Positions 55,246 to 64,000 of a stretch of 64,000 nt of DNA are shown one piece after another. Location of the stretch: the NCBI GenBank assembly GCA_902624315.1, contig CACNXC010000003.1, positions 62,001 through 126,000 on the forward strand. Direction: 5' to 3'. A program made the position numbers and the translations under genes. This stretch comes from an uncultured Pelagibacteraceae bacterium (lineage in GTDB: Bacteria > Pseudomonadota > Alphaproteobacteria > Pelagibacterales > Pelagibacteraceae). The notes under the pieces are model-generated. The model was given only the letters and a program-made list of their open reading frames with translations. It was not told the origin of the DNA and searched no databases. Positions within the stretch are counted from its first letter, which is position 1. Every line of letters begins with the position of its first letter.

Positions 55246-56097
55246 TTATTCCCCTATTTTAATTCTGCTAAACTCCTTGATCTTTAAATCATTAATAGCA
55301 AGTTCTTTAAGAACATCCTGAACTTTTTTTTTTGGTTCCATAACCCAAGCTTGTGTTAAAAGAGCATTTTCCTCTTTAAATTTGTTCATCTTACCTAAAC
55401 TAATTTTTTTCGCAATCTCCTCCGGTTTTCCTGAATTTTTAAGTTCTTCAGTAACTAATTCTTGCTCTTTATCTATGATAGCTTTATCAATTAATTTAGA
55501 TTCTAAAGCTAAAGGGTTTGATGCTGCTATGTGCATAGACAATTGTTTTCCGAATGTTTTTACAACATCTGAATTATTTTTGGTTTCTAATGAAACTATC
55601 ACAGCTAATTTAGCTAAATTATCTTTAACCACAGTATGTAAATACTGATAATTTACTGAGGAAGAATTTGAAATTGTTTTTGTTTTTCCAATTGTAATTT
55701 TTTCTCCAATCTTAGCAATTAAAGCAACTAGATTTTCATCGACAGTAATATTATTCTTCATTTTAGATTTTTTTAATTTTTCAACATCTGAATTATTTTG
55801 ATTGTTTATTTCACTTAATTCTTTCACAAAATTTATGAAATCATCATTCTTAGCAACAAAATCTGTTTCACAATTTACCTCAATAATTGATGTCTTATTT
55901 TGATCTCCACTAACTGCTACAACTCCCTCTTTTGCATCTCTTGACATTTTTTTAGAGGCTTTTGAAATTCCTTTTACTCTTAAAATTTCAACAGCTTTAT
56001 CTAAATCACCTCCAGCTTCTTTAATTGCTAAATTACAATCTTTAAACCCAGCACCTGTTGCCTCTCTAAGTTTTTTTACTTTTTCTATATCGCTCAT
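55246..56097 (-). CDS. tsf: Elongation factor Ts
   Basis: A 283-residue EF-Ts, the nucleotide exchange factor of EF-Tu. The N-terminal UBA-like domain has [16 protein letters not shown] and the core carries the signature [11 protein letters not shown]. It starts on the base adjacent to the rpsB stop. Length is as expected. Confidence 0.97.
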   Translation of the reverse strand: MSDIEKVKKLREATGAGFKDCNLAIKEAGGDLDKAVEILRVKGISKASKKMSRDAKEGVVAVSGDQNKTSIIEVNCETDFVAKNDDFINFVKELSEINNQNNSDVEKLKKSKMKNNITVDENLVALIAKIGEKITIGKTKTISNSSSVNYQYLHTVVKDNLAKLAVIVSLETKNNSDVVKTFGKQLSMHIAASNPLALESKLIDKAIIDKEQELVTEELKNSGKPEEIAKKISLGKMNKFKEENALLTQAWVMEPKKKVQDVLKELAINDLKIKEFSRIKIGE

Positions 56098-56913
56098 TTA
56101 ATTCAGTGTTTCAGGCTTTTTTTTAGAAAATTTTTTTTCCAGTTTTTCCCGGTCTGTTTCAGCAACTGTTTTAGATTTATCAACTTTTTCTTTTTTCTCG
56201 GTATCTTTTTTTGTTTCAATAACAGGTGCAGTTTTTTTAGCACCTATAATTGTTTCTTTAATAAGATTACAATATAGATCTATAGATCTTCGAGCATCAT
56301 CATTTCCAGGTATAGGAAAATCAATACCATCTGGATTTGAATTGCTATCTAAAATTGCAATGATTGGAATTCCTAATTTTACTGACTCCTGAATTGCAAG
56401 TGACTCGTAATTTGTATCAATAATAAATACTAAATCAGGAACTTTTTTCATTTCAGCTATTCCTCCGAGTGATCTTTGTAATTTATCTTTTTTTACACTC
56501 ATTTTTAAAAGTTCTTTTTTTGTAAATCCTCTATTTTCAGCAACCAAATCTGTCTCTAATTTTTTCAATTTTTTAATTGAATTTGAAATGGTGCCCCAAT
56601 TTGTAAGCATTCCACCTAACCATCTATAATTAACGAAATATTGATCTGTTTCTTTTGCTACTTCAGCGATTGCTTCGGAAGCTTGTTTTTTAGTTGATAC
56701 AAACAAGATTTTTCCATTATTTGAAATAGTCTCGTAAACTTTTTCTAAAGCAATTTTGGTTAATTCTAAAGTTTGAGTAAGGTCGATAATATGAATACTA
56801 TCTCTTTTTCCAAATATATATTTCTTCATTTTAGGATTCCATCTTAAAGTTTTATGTCCAAGATGTACTCCAGCTTCCAATAGTTGTTGAATAGTAACGT
56901 TTGGTATCTTCAT
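56098..56913 (-). CDS. rpsB: 30S ribosomal protein S2
   Basis: A 271-residue S2 protein. Recognisable are [19 protein letters not shown] near the start, [12 protein letters not shown], and PDLVFIID plus [18 protein letters not shown]. The C-terminal 40 residues form a Lys/Glu-rich tail. Its leader is a pseudoknot-like RNA whose 3' strand covers the ribosome-binding bases GGGA, implying feedback control. Confidence 0.97.
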   Translation of the reverse strand: MKIPNVTIQQLLEAGVHLGHKTLRWNPKMKKYIFGKRDSIHIIDLTQTLELTKIALEKVYETISNNGKILFVSTKKQASEAIAEVAKETDQYFVNYRWLGGMLTNWGTISNSIKKLKKLETDLVAENRGFTKKELLKMSVKKDKLQRSLGGIAEMKKVPDLVFIIDTNYESLAIQESVKLGIPIIAILDSNSNPDGIDFPIPGNDDARRSIDLYCNLIKETIIGAKKTAPVIETKKDTEKKEKVDKSKTVAETDREKLEKKFSKKKPETLN

Positions 56914-56921
56914 ATTTTTTC

Positions 56922-56983
56922 CCGGTTAAGCCACCACAGTTATTTCCAATTAAGGACCGGAGGTTTAAAACCAACAAACTGTG
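56922..56983 (-). ncRNA. rpsB (S2) leader: pseudoknot-like autoregulatory RNA
   Basis: In the rpsB sense, CACAGTT (56983-56977) pairs with AACTGTG (56941-56935). Inside lie a short GGT/ACC hairpin (56972-56962) and CCGGT (56960-56956). CCGGT pairs with ACCGG (56926-56922), outside the first stem, giving an H-type pseudoknot. The 3' strand ends in the GGGA ribosome site, nine bases before the ATG. Position and form agree with an S2 autoregulatory leader; pairing was done by eye. Confidence 0.7.
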
Positions 56984-57008
56984 TGCGTGTTAATTTAAAA
57001 TTGAAGAT

Positions 57009-57037
57009 TATTTACAAAGAAATTTTGAATTAGACAA
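57009..57037 (-). promoter_or_regulatory. Weak candidate promoter of rpsB
   Basis: On the minus strand TTGTCT (57037-57032) and TAAATA (57014-57009) are 17 bases apart in the dnaE-rpsB gap, placing the RNA start near 57002, just before the pseudoknot leader. The -10 match is poor. No terminator was seen after dnaE, so readthrough is also possible. Confidence 0.35.
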
Positions 57038-57044
57038 GCCTTAA

Positions 57045-60000
57045 TTATCCAATTATTGCTGAAATTTCCTTATTTCTTAAAATATTTATTGTTTTTCTGT
57101 CAATATTTCTCTTATTTTTTAAATAAAACTTTAAATCATTTTTATTGTCGCTGATATTAATCTTTATCAATGTGTTTCCGTGTTGAGGCAAATATCTTGA
57201 TACCTCATCTAGTTCTTTTGTGGATTTTAAATTAAATGTAACTTCCAGAATTGGTCTATTTAACAAATCCTTTAAAGAAACAATTTTTTGAACATTTAAT
57301 CTTTTAAATCTATTTTCTGAGTCTGATGAGGATTTAAACAAAGTCAAAATAAAAGAATTTCCTTCTTTTAAAATTTCTCGATTTAATTCCAATGTGTCTG
57401 AAAAAACAAACAACTCAAAAACACTAGATAAATCAGTTAGCTTTAAAACTGCATAAGGATTACCTTTTGCAGTTTTTCTCTCTTGTATTTTAAGTAATGT
57501 TGCAGCTATATTTGATTCCTTTAGATCGTCTTGGCTATTAAATTTTTGATAATCATAAATATTATAATCATCAAAAACATCTTTAAACTGGTTTAATGGA
57601 TGATCTGAAATAAAAAAACCTACTGCTTCAAACTCTTTGGACAATCTTTCCTCGAACTTCCAGTCATCGATATTAATAGTTATGTCATCTTCTTCATTAG
57701 CGTTTTCACCAAATAAATCTATTTGATTAGCAGATTTATTTTCAAAAATATTTTTGGATTTTGTAATAAATTTGGGAATAGAATTAAATAGAGATTGTCT
57801 ATTAATATTTAAATTATCAAAAGCCCCTGCTTTAACAAGTCCCTCTAGTTGCAATTTGTTAATATCTTTTGGATTTACACGCTTCAAAAAGTCTTTAATT
57901 GATTTAAATGGTCCATTTTTTGTTCTTTCTTGAACTATATTAGAGACAGCTTCATAGCCCACAGCTTTAATACCACCTAAAGCATAATAAAATTTCTCAT
58001 TTTCGGCTCTAAAATCTGCAAAACATTGATTTATATCTGGTCTAACAATTTCAATATTCAATCTTTTAAGCTCTTCATAAAATTCACTAAGTTTATTTTG
58101 ATTGGATATATCCATAGTCATCGAGGCAGCAATAAATTCTTTTGGATAATAAGTTTTCAAATATGCTGTTTGATAAGATATAATCGCATATGCAGCAGCA
58201 TGACTCTTATTGAATCCATATTCCGCAAAAGGTTCTATTTTCAAAAAAATTCCAGCTGCCACCTCTTTACTAATTCCATTTTTGACAGCACCTGCAATAA
58301 AATTTTGTTTTTGTTTTTCAAGCTCAGATCTTTTTTTCTTTCCCATCGCTCTTCTTAAAATATCTGCCTGACCAGCAGTAAAACCTGACAATTTCTGCGC
58401 AATCTGCATTACCTGTTCTTGATATATAATTACCCCGTAGGTTGGTTTTAAAATATCTTCTAATAAAGGGTGTAAATAATCTGGCTCTTGTTTGCCATGC
58501 TTACAATCATTATAAGTTGGGATATTACTCATTGGACCTGGTCTATACAAAGCAACTAATGCAATAATATCCTCAATATGATTTGGCTTCATTTGAGTTA
58601 ACGCTTCTCTCATTCCAGAACTTTCAATTTGAAATAAGCCAACTGTATTACCCGAAGATAACATTTCGAAAACTTTTTTATCTTCGTAGTTAATATTCTC
58701 AATATTAAAATCTTTTTCTTTTTTTTTTATTAACTTTTGAGTGTTATTTATTACTGTTAATGTTTTTAATCCTAAAAAATCAAATTTAATTAACCCTGCA
58801 TCTTCAGCTGAATACATATCAAATTGAGTTGAGGGAAGTAATAAATCAGTCGTAGCATCTTTATATAAAGGAACAACTTCCTGTAATTTTCTATCAGCTA
58901 TAACAACACCTGCGGCGTGAGTTGCAACATTTCTGTTCAATCCTTCTAATTTTAAAGAGAGTTCTGTAAGTTTTTTAACTCTTGGATCATCTTTAATTAA
59001 TTTTTGAAGTCTTGGCTCCCCGGCAATACATTCCGTTAAATTTTGAGGTCTTGATGGATCAAAAGGGATCATTTTGGATATACTATCAACAAAACCATAG
59101 GATAACCCTAATACTCTTCCAACATCTCTAATAACCATTCTGGCTTTTAATTTTCCAAAAGTAATTATATGAGCAACACTATCCTTATATTTTTCAGTTA
59201 AATATTCAAAAACTAGGTCTCTTTTTTCCTCACAAAAATCAATATCAAAATCTGGCATTGAAATACGATCGGGATTTAAAAATCTTTCAAAAATAAGATT
59301 AAATTTTATTGGGTCAACATCTGTAATTAAAAGACACCATGCTACTAAAGAACCTGCACCAGATCCCCTTCCAGGCCCTACTGGGATATCATTCTTTTTT
59401 GCCCATATAATATAATCAGAAACAATTAAGAAATAACTGGAATATTTCATTTGTATAATAATATCAAGTTCATGATCTAATCTATCTTTGTAAAGTAAAA
59501 ATTTTTCATTTTTAGAAAGATCCTCACCCTGTATTTTAAAAATATTTTTGAATTTATCTTTTAATCCATCCAAAGAGTTTTTTTTTAATATCTCATCGGC
59601 ATTTCCACCTTTATCTGAACTTATGTCAGGTAATATGGGCTTTGAAAAATGTGGTCGAAAATTACAACGATACGGGAAATTATAGTTATTTTCTAACGCT
59701 TCAGGTAAATCAGAAAATAATTCTGACATCTCAGAATTATCTTTAAGATAGTGTTGATTTGAGTATTTAATTCTATTTTTGTCATTTACATAAGTTTTGT
59801 TTTTAATACAAATTAATGCATCATGAGCCTCATACATGTCTTTGTTTGAGTAAAAAACTTCATTGGTAGCTATTATTGATATTTCTAACTTTAAAGACTG
59901 CGAAAGGTTAAACTTTTCAAATGAAATTTCATTTTGATCTCCATGACGTTGAATTTCTATATAAAATTTATCACCATATTTTTGTTTGAGTTTAGAGTAT

Positions 60001-60461
60001 AATTTTTCAATTTCTGAAAATTTTCCTTTATTGAATAATTGACCGACTAACCCATTTATTGTTCCTGAAAAAATGGCAACCCCTTCATTATTCTTTAACA
60101 ATTCCTCAAAATTTAAATGTGGATCCAAGGTTTCATCGTTATTAAGATATGATAACGAAGATAATTCAATTATTCTTTTATATCCAATTTCATTCAATGC
60201 GAATAATGGCAATAAACCAATAGTATCATCTAATTTAAAATTGATCTGAGTACCAATAATTGGTTGGGTTCCAACTTTAGATATTTTTTCGGCAAATTCT
60301 AGGGCACCACATAAATTCGATGTATCACATAAAGCTAGAGATCTAATTTTCTTTTCTTTAGATATTTCTTTTAAGTCATCAATTTTAATCGCTCCTTCAC
60401 ATATTGAAAATTGAGAATGTATTTTTAAATGATTAAAGTTTTGAATTTGAGACTCAGCCAT
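57045..60461 (-). CDS. dnaE: DNA polymerase III alpha subunit
   Basis: A 1138-residue replicative polymerase. It comprises an N-terminal PHP domain (HLKIHSQFSICEGA), the palm with the catalytic aspartates in MPDFDIDFCEEKR, the FGKLKARMVIRDVGRVLG and HAAGVVIAD stretches, the fingers (YRPGPMSNIPTY, RRAMGKKKRSE, YGFNKSHAAAYA), helix-hairpin-helix and OB (ATLLKIQERKTAKGNPYAVL) regions. Length is close to E. coli DnaE. It overlaps the lolD stop by eight bases. Confidence 0.97.
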   Translation of the reverse strand: MAESQIQNFNHLKIHSQFSICEGAIKIDDLKEISKEKKIRSLALCDTSNLCGALEFAEKISKVGTQPIIGTQINFKLDDTIGLLPLFALNEIGYKRIIELSSLSYLNNDETLDPHLNFEELLKNNEGVAIFSGTINGLVGQLFNKGKFSEIEKLYSKLKQKYGDKFYIEIQRHGDQNEISFEKFNLSQSLKLEISIIATNEVFYSNKDMYEAHDALICIKNKTYVNDKNRIKYSNQHYLKDNSEMSELFSDLPEALENNYNFPYRCNFRPHFSKPILPDISSDKGGNADEILKKNSLDGLKDKFKNIFKIQGEDLSKNEKFLLYKDRLDHELDIIIQMKYSSYFLIVSDYIIWAKKNDIPVGPGRGSGAGSLVAWCLLITDVDPIKFNLIFERFLNPDRISMPDFDIDFCEEKRDLVFEYLTEKYKDSVAHIITFGKLKARMVIRDVGRVLGLSYGFVDSISKMIPFDPSRPQNLTECIAGEPRLQKLIKDDPRVKKLTELSLKLEGLNRNVATHAAGVVIADRKLQEVVPLYKDATTDLLLPSTQFDMYSAEDAGLIKFDFLGLKTLTVINNTQKLIKKKEKDFNIENINYEDKKVFEMLSSGNTVGLFQIESSGMREALTQMKPNHIEDIIALVALYRPGPMSNIPTYNDCKHGKQEPDYLHPLLEDILKPTYGVIIYQEQVMQIAQKLSGFTAGQADILRRAMGKKKRSELEKQKQNFIAGAVKNGISKEVAAGIFLKIEPFAEYGFNKSHAAAYAIISYQTAYLKTYYPKEFIAASMTMDISNQNKLSEFYEELKRLNIEIVRPDINQCFADFRAENEKFYYALGGIKAVGYEAVSNIVQERTKNGPFKSIKDFLKRVNPKDINKLQLEGLVKAGAFDNLNINRQSLFNSIPKFITKSKNIFENKSANQIDLFGENANEEDDITINIDDWKFEERLSKEFEAVGFFISDHPLNQFKDVFDDYNIYDYQKFNSQDDLKESNIAATLLKIQERKTAKGNPYAVLKLTDLSSVFELFVFSDTLELNREILKEGNSFILTLFKSSSDSENRFKRLNVQKIVSLKDLLNRPILEVTFNLKSTKELDEVSRYLPQHGNTLIKINISDNKNDLKFYLKNKRNIDRKTINILRNKEISAIIG

Positions 60462-61131
60462 TAATGGTTTTTATATTACCATCAACTATTTCCAATAAGC
60501 AATCAGACTTATTAGCAAAAAATCTATTATGAGTTGCAAATATTATTATTCTATCAGGCTTTATCTGTTTTTTTAAAAGCTCAAAAATTCCTTTTGCAGT
60601 CTCAATATCTAAACTTCCAGTTGGCTCATCTGCAAGAATAATTTGTGGATTGTTTATCAAAGCTCTTGCAATCGATACCCTTTGTTTCTCACCTCCAGAT
60701 AATTGTGAGGGGTAGTGATTCAATCTTTTTGTTAGACCAACTTTTTTGAGCATTATTTTTGATATATTTGAAGCGTCCTCTTTATTTTTACCGCTTGCTA
60801 AACTAGCCAAGGTTAAGTTTTCTATTGCTGTAAAATCAGACAGAAGATTATCTTGTTGATAGATTATCCCGATTTTATTAGCTCTTAATAGATCATTTTT
60901 TTGAGAATTGTTTGGATCAATCTTTTTATTATCAATAATTATAGATCCTGAACTAGGTCGATCTATTAATGACAATAAATTTAATAAAGTTGATTTACCT
61001 GAGCCTGAAGGTCCCATTAGAGAGTAAATTTTTCCAGACTTAAATTTATATGAAATTTTTTTCAAAACATTTATTCTTTTTAAACTTAAAAAACTTTTAT
61101 TAATGTTTGATAACTGAATTAAATTACTCAT
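60454..61131 (-). CDS. lolD: Lipoprotein-releasing system ATP-binding protein
   Basis: A 225-residue ABC ATPase of the MacB/LolD group. Walker [10 protein letters not shown], signature LSGGEKQRVSIARAL and Walker B IILADEPTGSLD are intact. It powers release of lipoproteins from the inner membrane with the adjacent LolC-type permease, which it overlaps by eight bases. The usual alphaproteobacterial order proS-lolC-lolD-dnaE is kept. Confidence 0.95.
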   Translation of the reverse strand: MSNLIQLSNINKSFLSLKRINVLKKISYKFKSGKIYSLMGPSGSGKSTLLNLLSLIDRPSSGSIIIDNKKIDPNNSQKNDLLRANKIGIIYQQDNLLSDFTAIENLTLASLASGKNKEDASNISKIMLKKVGLTKRLNHYPSQLSGGEKQRVSIARALINNPQIILADEPTGSLDIETAKGIFELLKKQIKPDRIIIFATHNRFFANKSDCLLEIVDGNIKTING

Positions 61132-62356
61132 ATTTTAATGCTTTTATTGGATCTAGTTTGGCCGCCTTCATAGCTGGGAATATAGATACAATTATTGTTA
61201 TAAAAATTGAACATAATGAAATAATAAAAATAGAAGATGAGTTTATTTCAGATGGCATTGTGCTTAGAAAATATATTTCCTCAGGAAATAAACTTATATT
61301 AAAAACATCGCTAAGGAATTTTCTAACATTTTCAACATACATAGAAAATGTAACCCCTAAAATTATTCCAAACAATGTAGCAGTTGTACCTATTATTACT
61401 CCAACTAAAAAAAATATCTTTATAATAGATTTATTCAATACACCAATAGATTTTAAAATAGCAATATCTCTAGTTTTATTTTTTACCAATATTGTCAAGC
61501 CTGAAATAATATTAAAAGCAGCAACAATAATTATGAGAGATAATATAATAAACATCACATTTCGTTCTACTTTTAAAGCTGAGAATAAAGAACTGTTAGT
61601 ATCAGCCCAACTATACACAAAATCATTAGGGAATATTTTTTGAACAATCTCTTTTTGATTTTCAATATTTTGTGGATCCTTTAAATAAACCTCTAACTTT
61701 TTGTCATTTTTTGAGAGATTCATAAATTCATCAAGAGTATCAATATTAATAAATGCTACATTGTTATCGAAATCTGCTAAGCCACTTTCAAACAATGAAA
61801 CAATAGTAAAAGATTTTTTCTTTGGAATACTGCCAATAATTGTATCTACACCTGATGATGACATTATTGATACATCATCACCGAGCTTAAGATTCAATGT
61901 GAAACTTAACTCTTTCCCTAAAGAAATGTAGTTACCTGTTAAGTTACTTTTATTCCCAACAAATGTTTTATCTTTTATTATTTTAAGTTTAGGAAAATCT
62001 TTTCTTGAATAACCTCGCAAAATAATACCTTTGGAGGTGTCTTTTTTTATAATTATTGCTTCTCCTGAGTTGCTTAATATCATTTCACTCGCGATAAGAT
62101 TGAGATTAGTATTCTTTAATTTATCAATTTGAATTTGATTTTCATAAGTATCAACAGTTATATGAGCATTAAAGCCAACTATCTTATTTATTAATTCGGA
62201 TCTAAATCCATTCATTACTGACATAACAATAATTAGGACTGCAACACCTAGGCTTATTCCAATAAATGAAAAGATAGATATAACATTTAAAAAGCCATCT
62301 TTTTTTCTAGCTTTTAAAAATCTAAATGTAATTTCTTTTTCTAAAGTTGAAATCAA
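61124..62356 (-). CDS. lolC: Lipoprotein-releasing system permease (LolC/LolE)
   Basis: A 410-residue MacB/FtsX-family permease. One N-terminal membrane helix (about 22-48) is followed by a large periplasmic domain and three C-terminal helices with the FtsX pattern (IISGLTILVKNKTRDIAILKSIG, in part). A single LolC/E-type gene replaces the separate LolC and LolE of enterobacteria, which is usual in this class. It overlaps the proS stop by four bases. Confidence 0.94.
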   Translation of the reverse strand: MISTLEKEITFRFLKARKKDGFLNVISIFSFIGISLGVAVLIIVMSVMNGFRSELINKIVGFNAHITVDTYENQIQIDKLKNTNLNLIASEMILSNSGEAIIIKKDTSKGIILRGYSRKDFPKLKIIKDKTFVGNKSNLTGNYISLGKELSFTLNLKLGDDVSIMSSSGVDTIIGSIPKKKSFTIVSLFESGLADFDNNVAFINIDTLDEFMNLSKNDKKLEVYLKDPQNIENQKEIVQKIFPNDFVYSWADTNSSLFSALKVERNVMFIILSLIIIVAAFNIISGLTILVKNKTRDIAILKSIGVLNKSIIKIFFLVGVIIGTTATLFGIILGVTFSMYVENVRKFLSDVFNISLFPEEIYFLSTMPSEINSSSIFIISLCSIFITIIVSIFPAMKAAKLDPIKALKYE

Positions 62357-63687
62357 TTGTGAGCTTTTTGTTTATTAATAATCTTAATAATTTCTTTTAA
62401 ATTAATTTTTTGAGTTTCTTTGTTTATTTCTTTAAATTCAAATAAATCACCTTCAGTTTGTTTTCCAATAATTATTTGATATGGAGCCCCAATTAAATTC
62501 ATTTTTTTTATTTTTGAGGATAAGTTCTCATCAGTATCATCAATAATCGCATCGATATTATTTTGATTTAACTCAAGACTTATTTTGTTTGCTTTATCGA
62601 GTGCAGATGTATCATTTTTATTAATCATAGGAATTATTGCAATATCATATGGTGCAATAGAAATTGGCCATTTCATGATTTCATTTTTTTCATCATATTT
62701 TGCCTCTATAATTGCTCCTACTAACCTTGAAACTCCTATTCCGTAAGATCCCATTTTAACGTAGTCTTTTTTTCCTCCAGGTAAATCGACTGCTGCATCC
62801 ATTGGTTTGGAGTATTTATCTCCAAAATAAAAAATATGACCAACTTCTATACCTTTTGTTTTCAATCTATTTTTCTCTGAAACTTTTTCATTAAACTCAT
62901 CCTCTTTAAATTTATCATCAGTAACTGAATAAAATTTTTCATATTGATTTCTCAATTCAAGTAAGGATTTAACTTCAAGTTTTGTTCCCTCAAAATTTAA
63001 GTCAAATATTCTTTTATCTGCATAAATTTTACTCTCTCCAGTTTCTGCTAGTATAATAAATTCATGAGAAAGATTTCCACCGATCGGACCTGTGTCAGCT
63101 GCCATTGGAATTGCTGTAAGATCTAATCTTTTAAAAGTTTTTAAGTAAGATAAGAAAAATTTATTATAAGAAAATAATGCATCTTCATCTGTAATATCAA
63201 AAGAGTATGCGTCTTTCATATAGAATTCCCGACATCGCATAATTCCAAATCTTGGTCTGATTTCATCTCTAAATTTCCATTGAATATGATACAGAAGTTG
63301 AGGTAATGATTTATATGATTTTAGAGAAGATCTAAAAATATCAGTTACTAATTCCTCATTTGTTGGTCCATAAAGCATTTCTCGATCCTGACGATCTTTA
63401 ATTCGTAACATTTCCTCACCATAATCCTCGTAACGTCCACTCTCTTTCCAAATCTCGCTGGATTGTATTGTGGGCATTAGTATTTCTTGTGCACCTATTT
63501 TATTTTGCTCTTCTCTCACAATTCTCTCAATTTTTTTCATTACTTTGAAACCTAAAGGCAACCAAGAGTATATGCCTGCTGAAGATTGTTTTATCATACC
63601 AACTCTTAACATTAGCTGGTGAGACTTTATCTTGGCTTCTGAAGGGTTATTTTTTAAAATCGGAATAAAAGATTTAGAAATATGCAT
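62353..63687 (-). CDS. proS: Prolyl-tRNA synthetase (short alphaproteobacterial type)
   Basis: A 444-residue class II synthetase. The motif 2 region has FRDEIRPRFGIMRCREFYMKDAYSF (in part) and motif 3 has MGSYGIGVSRLVGA. It lacks the large editing insertion between motifs 2 and 3 that gives about 570 residues in other bacteria, as is normal for alphaproteobacteria. It follows the DUF1467 gene by one base. Confidence 0.96.
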   Translation of the reverse strand: MHISKSFIPILKNNPSEAKIKSHQLMLRVGMIKQSSAGIYSWLPLGFKVMKKIERIVREEQNKIGAQEILMPTIQSSEIWKESGRYEDYGEEMLRIKDRQDREMLYGPTNEELVTDIFRSSLKSYKSLPQLLYHIQWKFRDEIRPRFGIMRCREFYMKDAYSFDITDEDALFSYNKFFLSYLKTFKRLDLTAIPMAADTGPIGGNLSHEFIILAETGESKIYADKRIFDLNFEGTKLEVKSLLELRNQYEKFYSVTDDKFKEDEFNEKVSEKNRLKTKGIEVGHIFYFGDKYSKPMDAAVDLPGGKKDYVKMGSYGIGVSRLVGAIIEAKYDEKNEIMKWPISIAPYDIAIIPMINKNDTSALDKANKISLELNQNNIDAIIDDTDENLSSKIKKMNLIGAPYQIIIGKQTEGDLFEFKEINKETQKINLKEIIKIINKQKAHN

Positions 63688-63688
63688 G

Positions 63689-63934
63689 CTAAATGATTAT
63701 ATTTCTTAAATTTAAATATTCAAATTTCATTAATAAATAAATGGCTATGAATATAATTGTTGTTATTCCAGTACAATAAAGGAATTTTTTTAACATTTTA
63801 GGATTTTCTGGTGAACCCGGATCTTCACCATCTACCTTAACTATTTTTTTCCTTTCAACATCTATTGGTAAAATTGCAAAAAAAACAATCCACCAGATAA
63901 TAATGTAGATTATAGCTAAACCAGTTGGACTCAT
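63689..63934 (-). CDS. DUF1467-family small membrane protein
   Basis: An 81-residue protein with two membrane segments (about 6-24 and 48-68) and the DUF1467 pattern IIWWIVFFAILPIDV plus GEDPGSPENPKM. Its function is unknown. It sits between rnj and proS in most alphaproteobacteria. Its start overlaps the preceding stop (TAATG). Confidence 0.9.
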   Translation of the reverse strand: MSPTGLAIIYIIIWWIVFFAILPIDVERKKIVKVDGEDPGSPENPKMLKKFLYCTGITTIIFIAIYLLMKFEYLNLRNIII

Positions 63935-64000
63935 TAAATTCTTACTAAATTAATATTAGTATATGGTCTTTTTCCTGTTTTTTCTTTTGTAAATTTTCTA
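63934..64000 (-). CDS. rnj: C-terminal fragment, probably ribonuclease J (cut by window edge)
   Basis: Only 21 codons and the stop are inside the window, ending TGKRPYTNINLVRI. The TGKRP-type tail and the location before DUF1467 and proS fit the C-terminus of alphaproteobacterial ribonuclease J, but so little sequence is present that the name rests mainly on neighbourhood. Confidence 0.5.
   Translation of the reverse strand, partial: RKFTKEKTGKRPYTNINLVRI

Overview
The window is about 70% A+T, gene-dense, with no gene-free stretch over 200 bases, many 1-4 base start/stop overlaps and many Lys/Ile/Asn-rich proteins. Gene content and order (scpAB-nagZ-argS, lipA-coq10-cinA-ispDF-ntrYX-trkA, tpiA-secG-pyrG-kdsA-eno, rpsB-tsf-frr-uppS-cdsA-dxr-bamA-lpx, rnj-DUF1467-proS-lolC-lolD-dnaE) are alphaproteobacterial. 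With the extreme compaction and the general amino acid (Aap) transporter they point to a streamlined marine member of the SAR11 / Pelagibacterales group. That assignment is inference from the sequence; no search was run. No insertion sequence, prophage, CRISPR array or rRNA was seen. | Layout. 1-4903 (minus): scpB (partial), scpA, nagZ, a small membrane protein, argS, dgt. 4954-6047 (plus): an A-type Fe-S carrier and exonuclease III. 6039-8132 (minus): an Ldh2-family reductase and znuA. 8203-10161 (plus): znuC, znuB, zur, divergent from znuA across two Zur-box-like palindromes. 10206-12230 (plus): a 73-residue membrane protein, an aquaporin-family channel and a PiT-like permease. 12254-17789 (minus): valS, ilvD, manC. 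17911-18110: tRNA-Cys and tRNA-Asn. 18115-23095 (minus): an XRE regulator and aapJQMP. 23261-29296 (minus): tRNA-Arg, then ntrY, ntrX, trkA, trkH. 29323-31386 (plus): ispDF, pgpA, cinA-type amidase. 31363-37827 (minus): tpiA, secG, pyrG, kdsA, eno, ftsB-like, lipA, coq10-like. 37882-45295 (plus): a PpiD-like protein, trpE, trpG, trpD, trpC, lexA, gltX. 45272-64000 (minus): an end of rnj, DUF1467, proS, lolC, lolD, dnaE, then rpsB through lpxB. | Themes. Envelope biogenesis is concentrated at 45-56 kb and 60-62 kb (lipid A synthesis, BamA/Skp, isoprenoid and phospholipid steps, lipoprotein export). Uptake is represented by the zinc system, the Aap transporter, a Trk potassium system and the PiT-like permease. 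Recognisable regulation includes Zur boxes, an alphaproteobacterial SOS box before lexA, a probable S2 autoregulatory pseudoknot before rpsB, a promoter-plus-double-hairpin leader on aapJ, an intercistronic terminator after aapJ, and an NtrX that has lost its sigma-54 contact motif. | Nothing looks like a wholly new multi-gene system. The items most worth a second look are the aapJ leader, the rpsB leader, the altered NtrX, the PiT-like permease with its long leader, and the genes missing from otherwise conserved neighbourhoods (pyrH, rseP, pdhABC, ntrBC).
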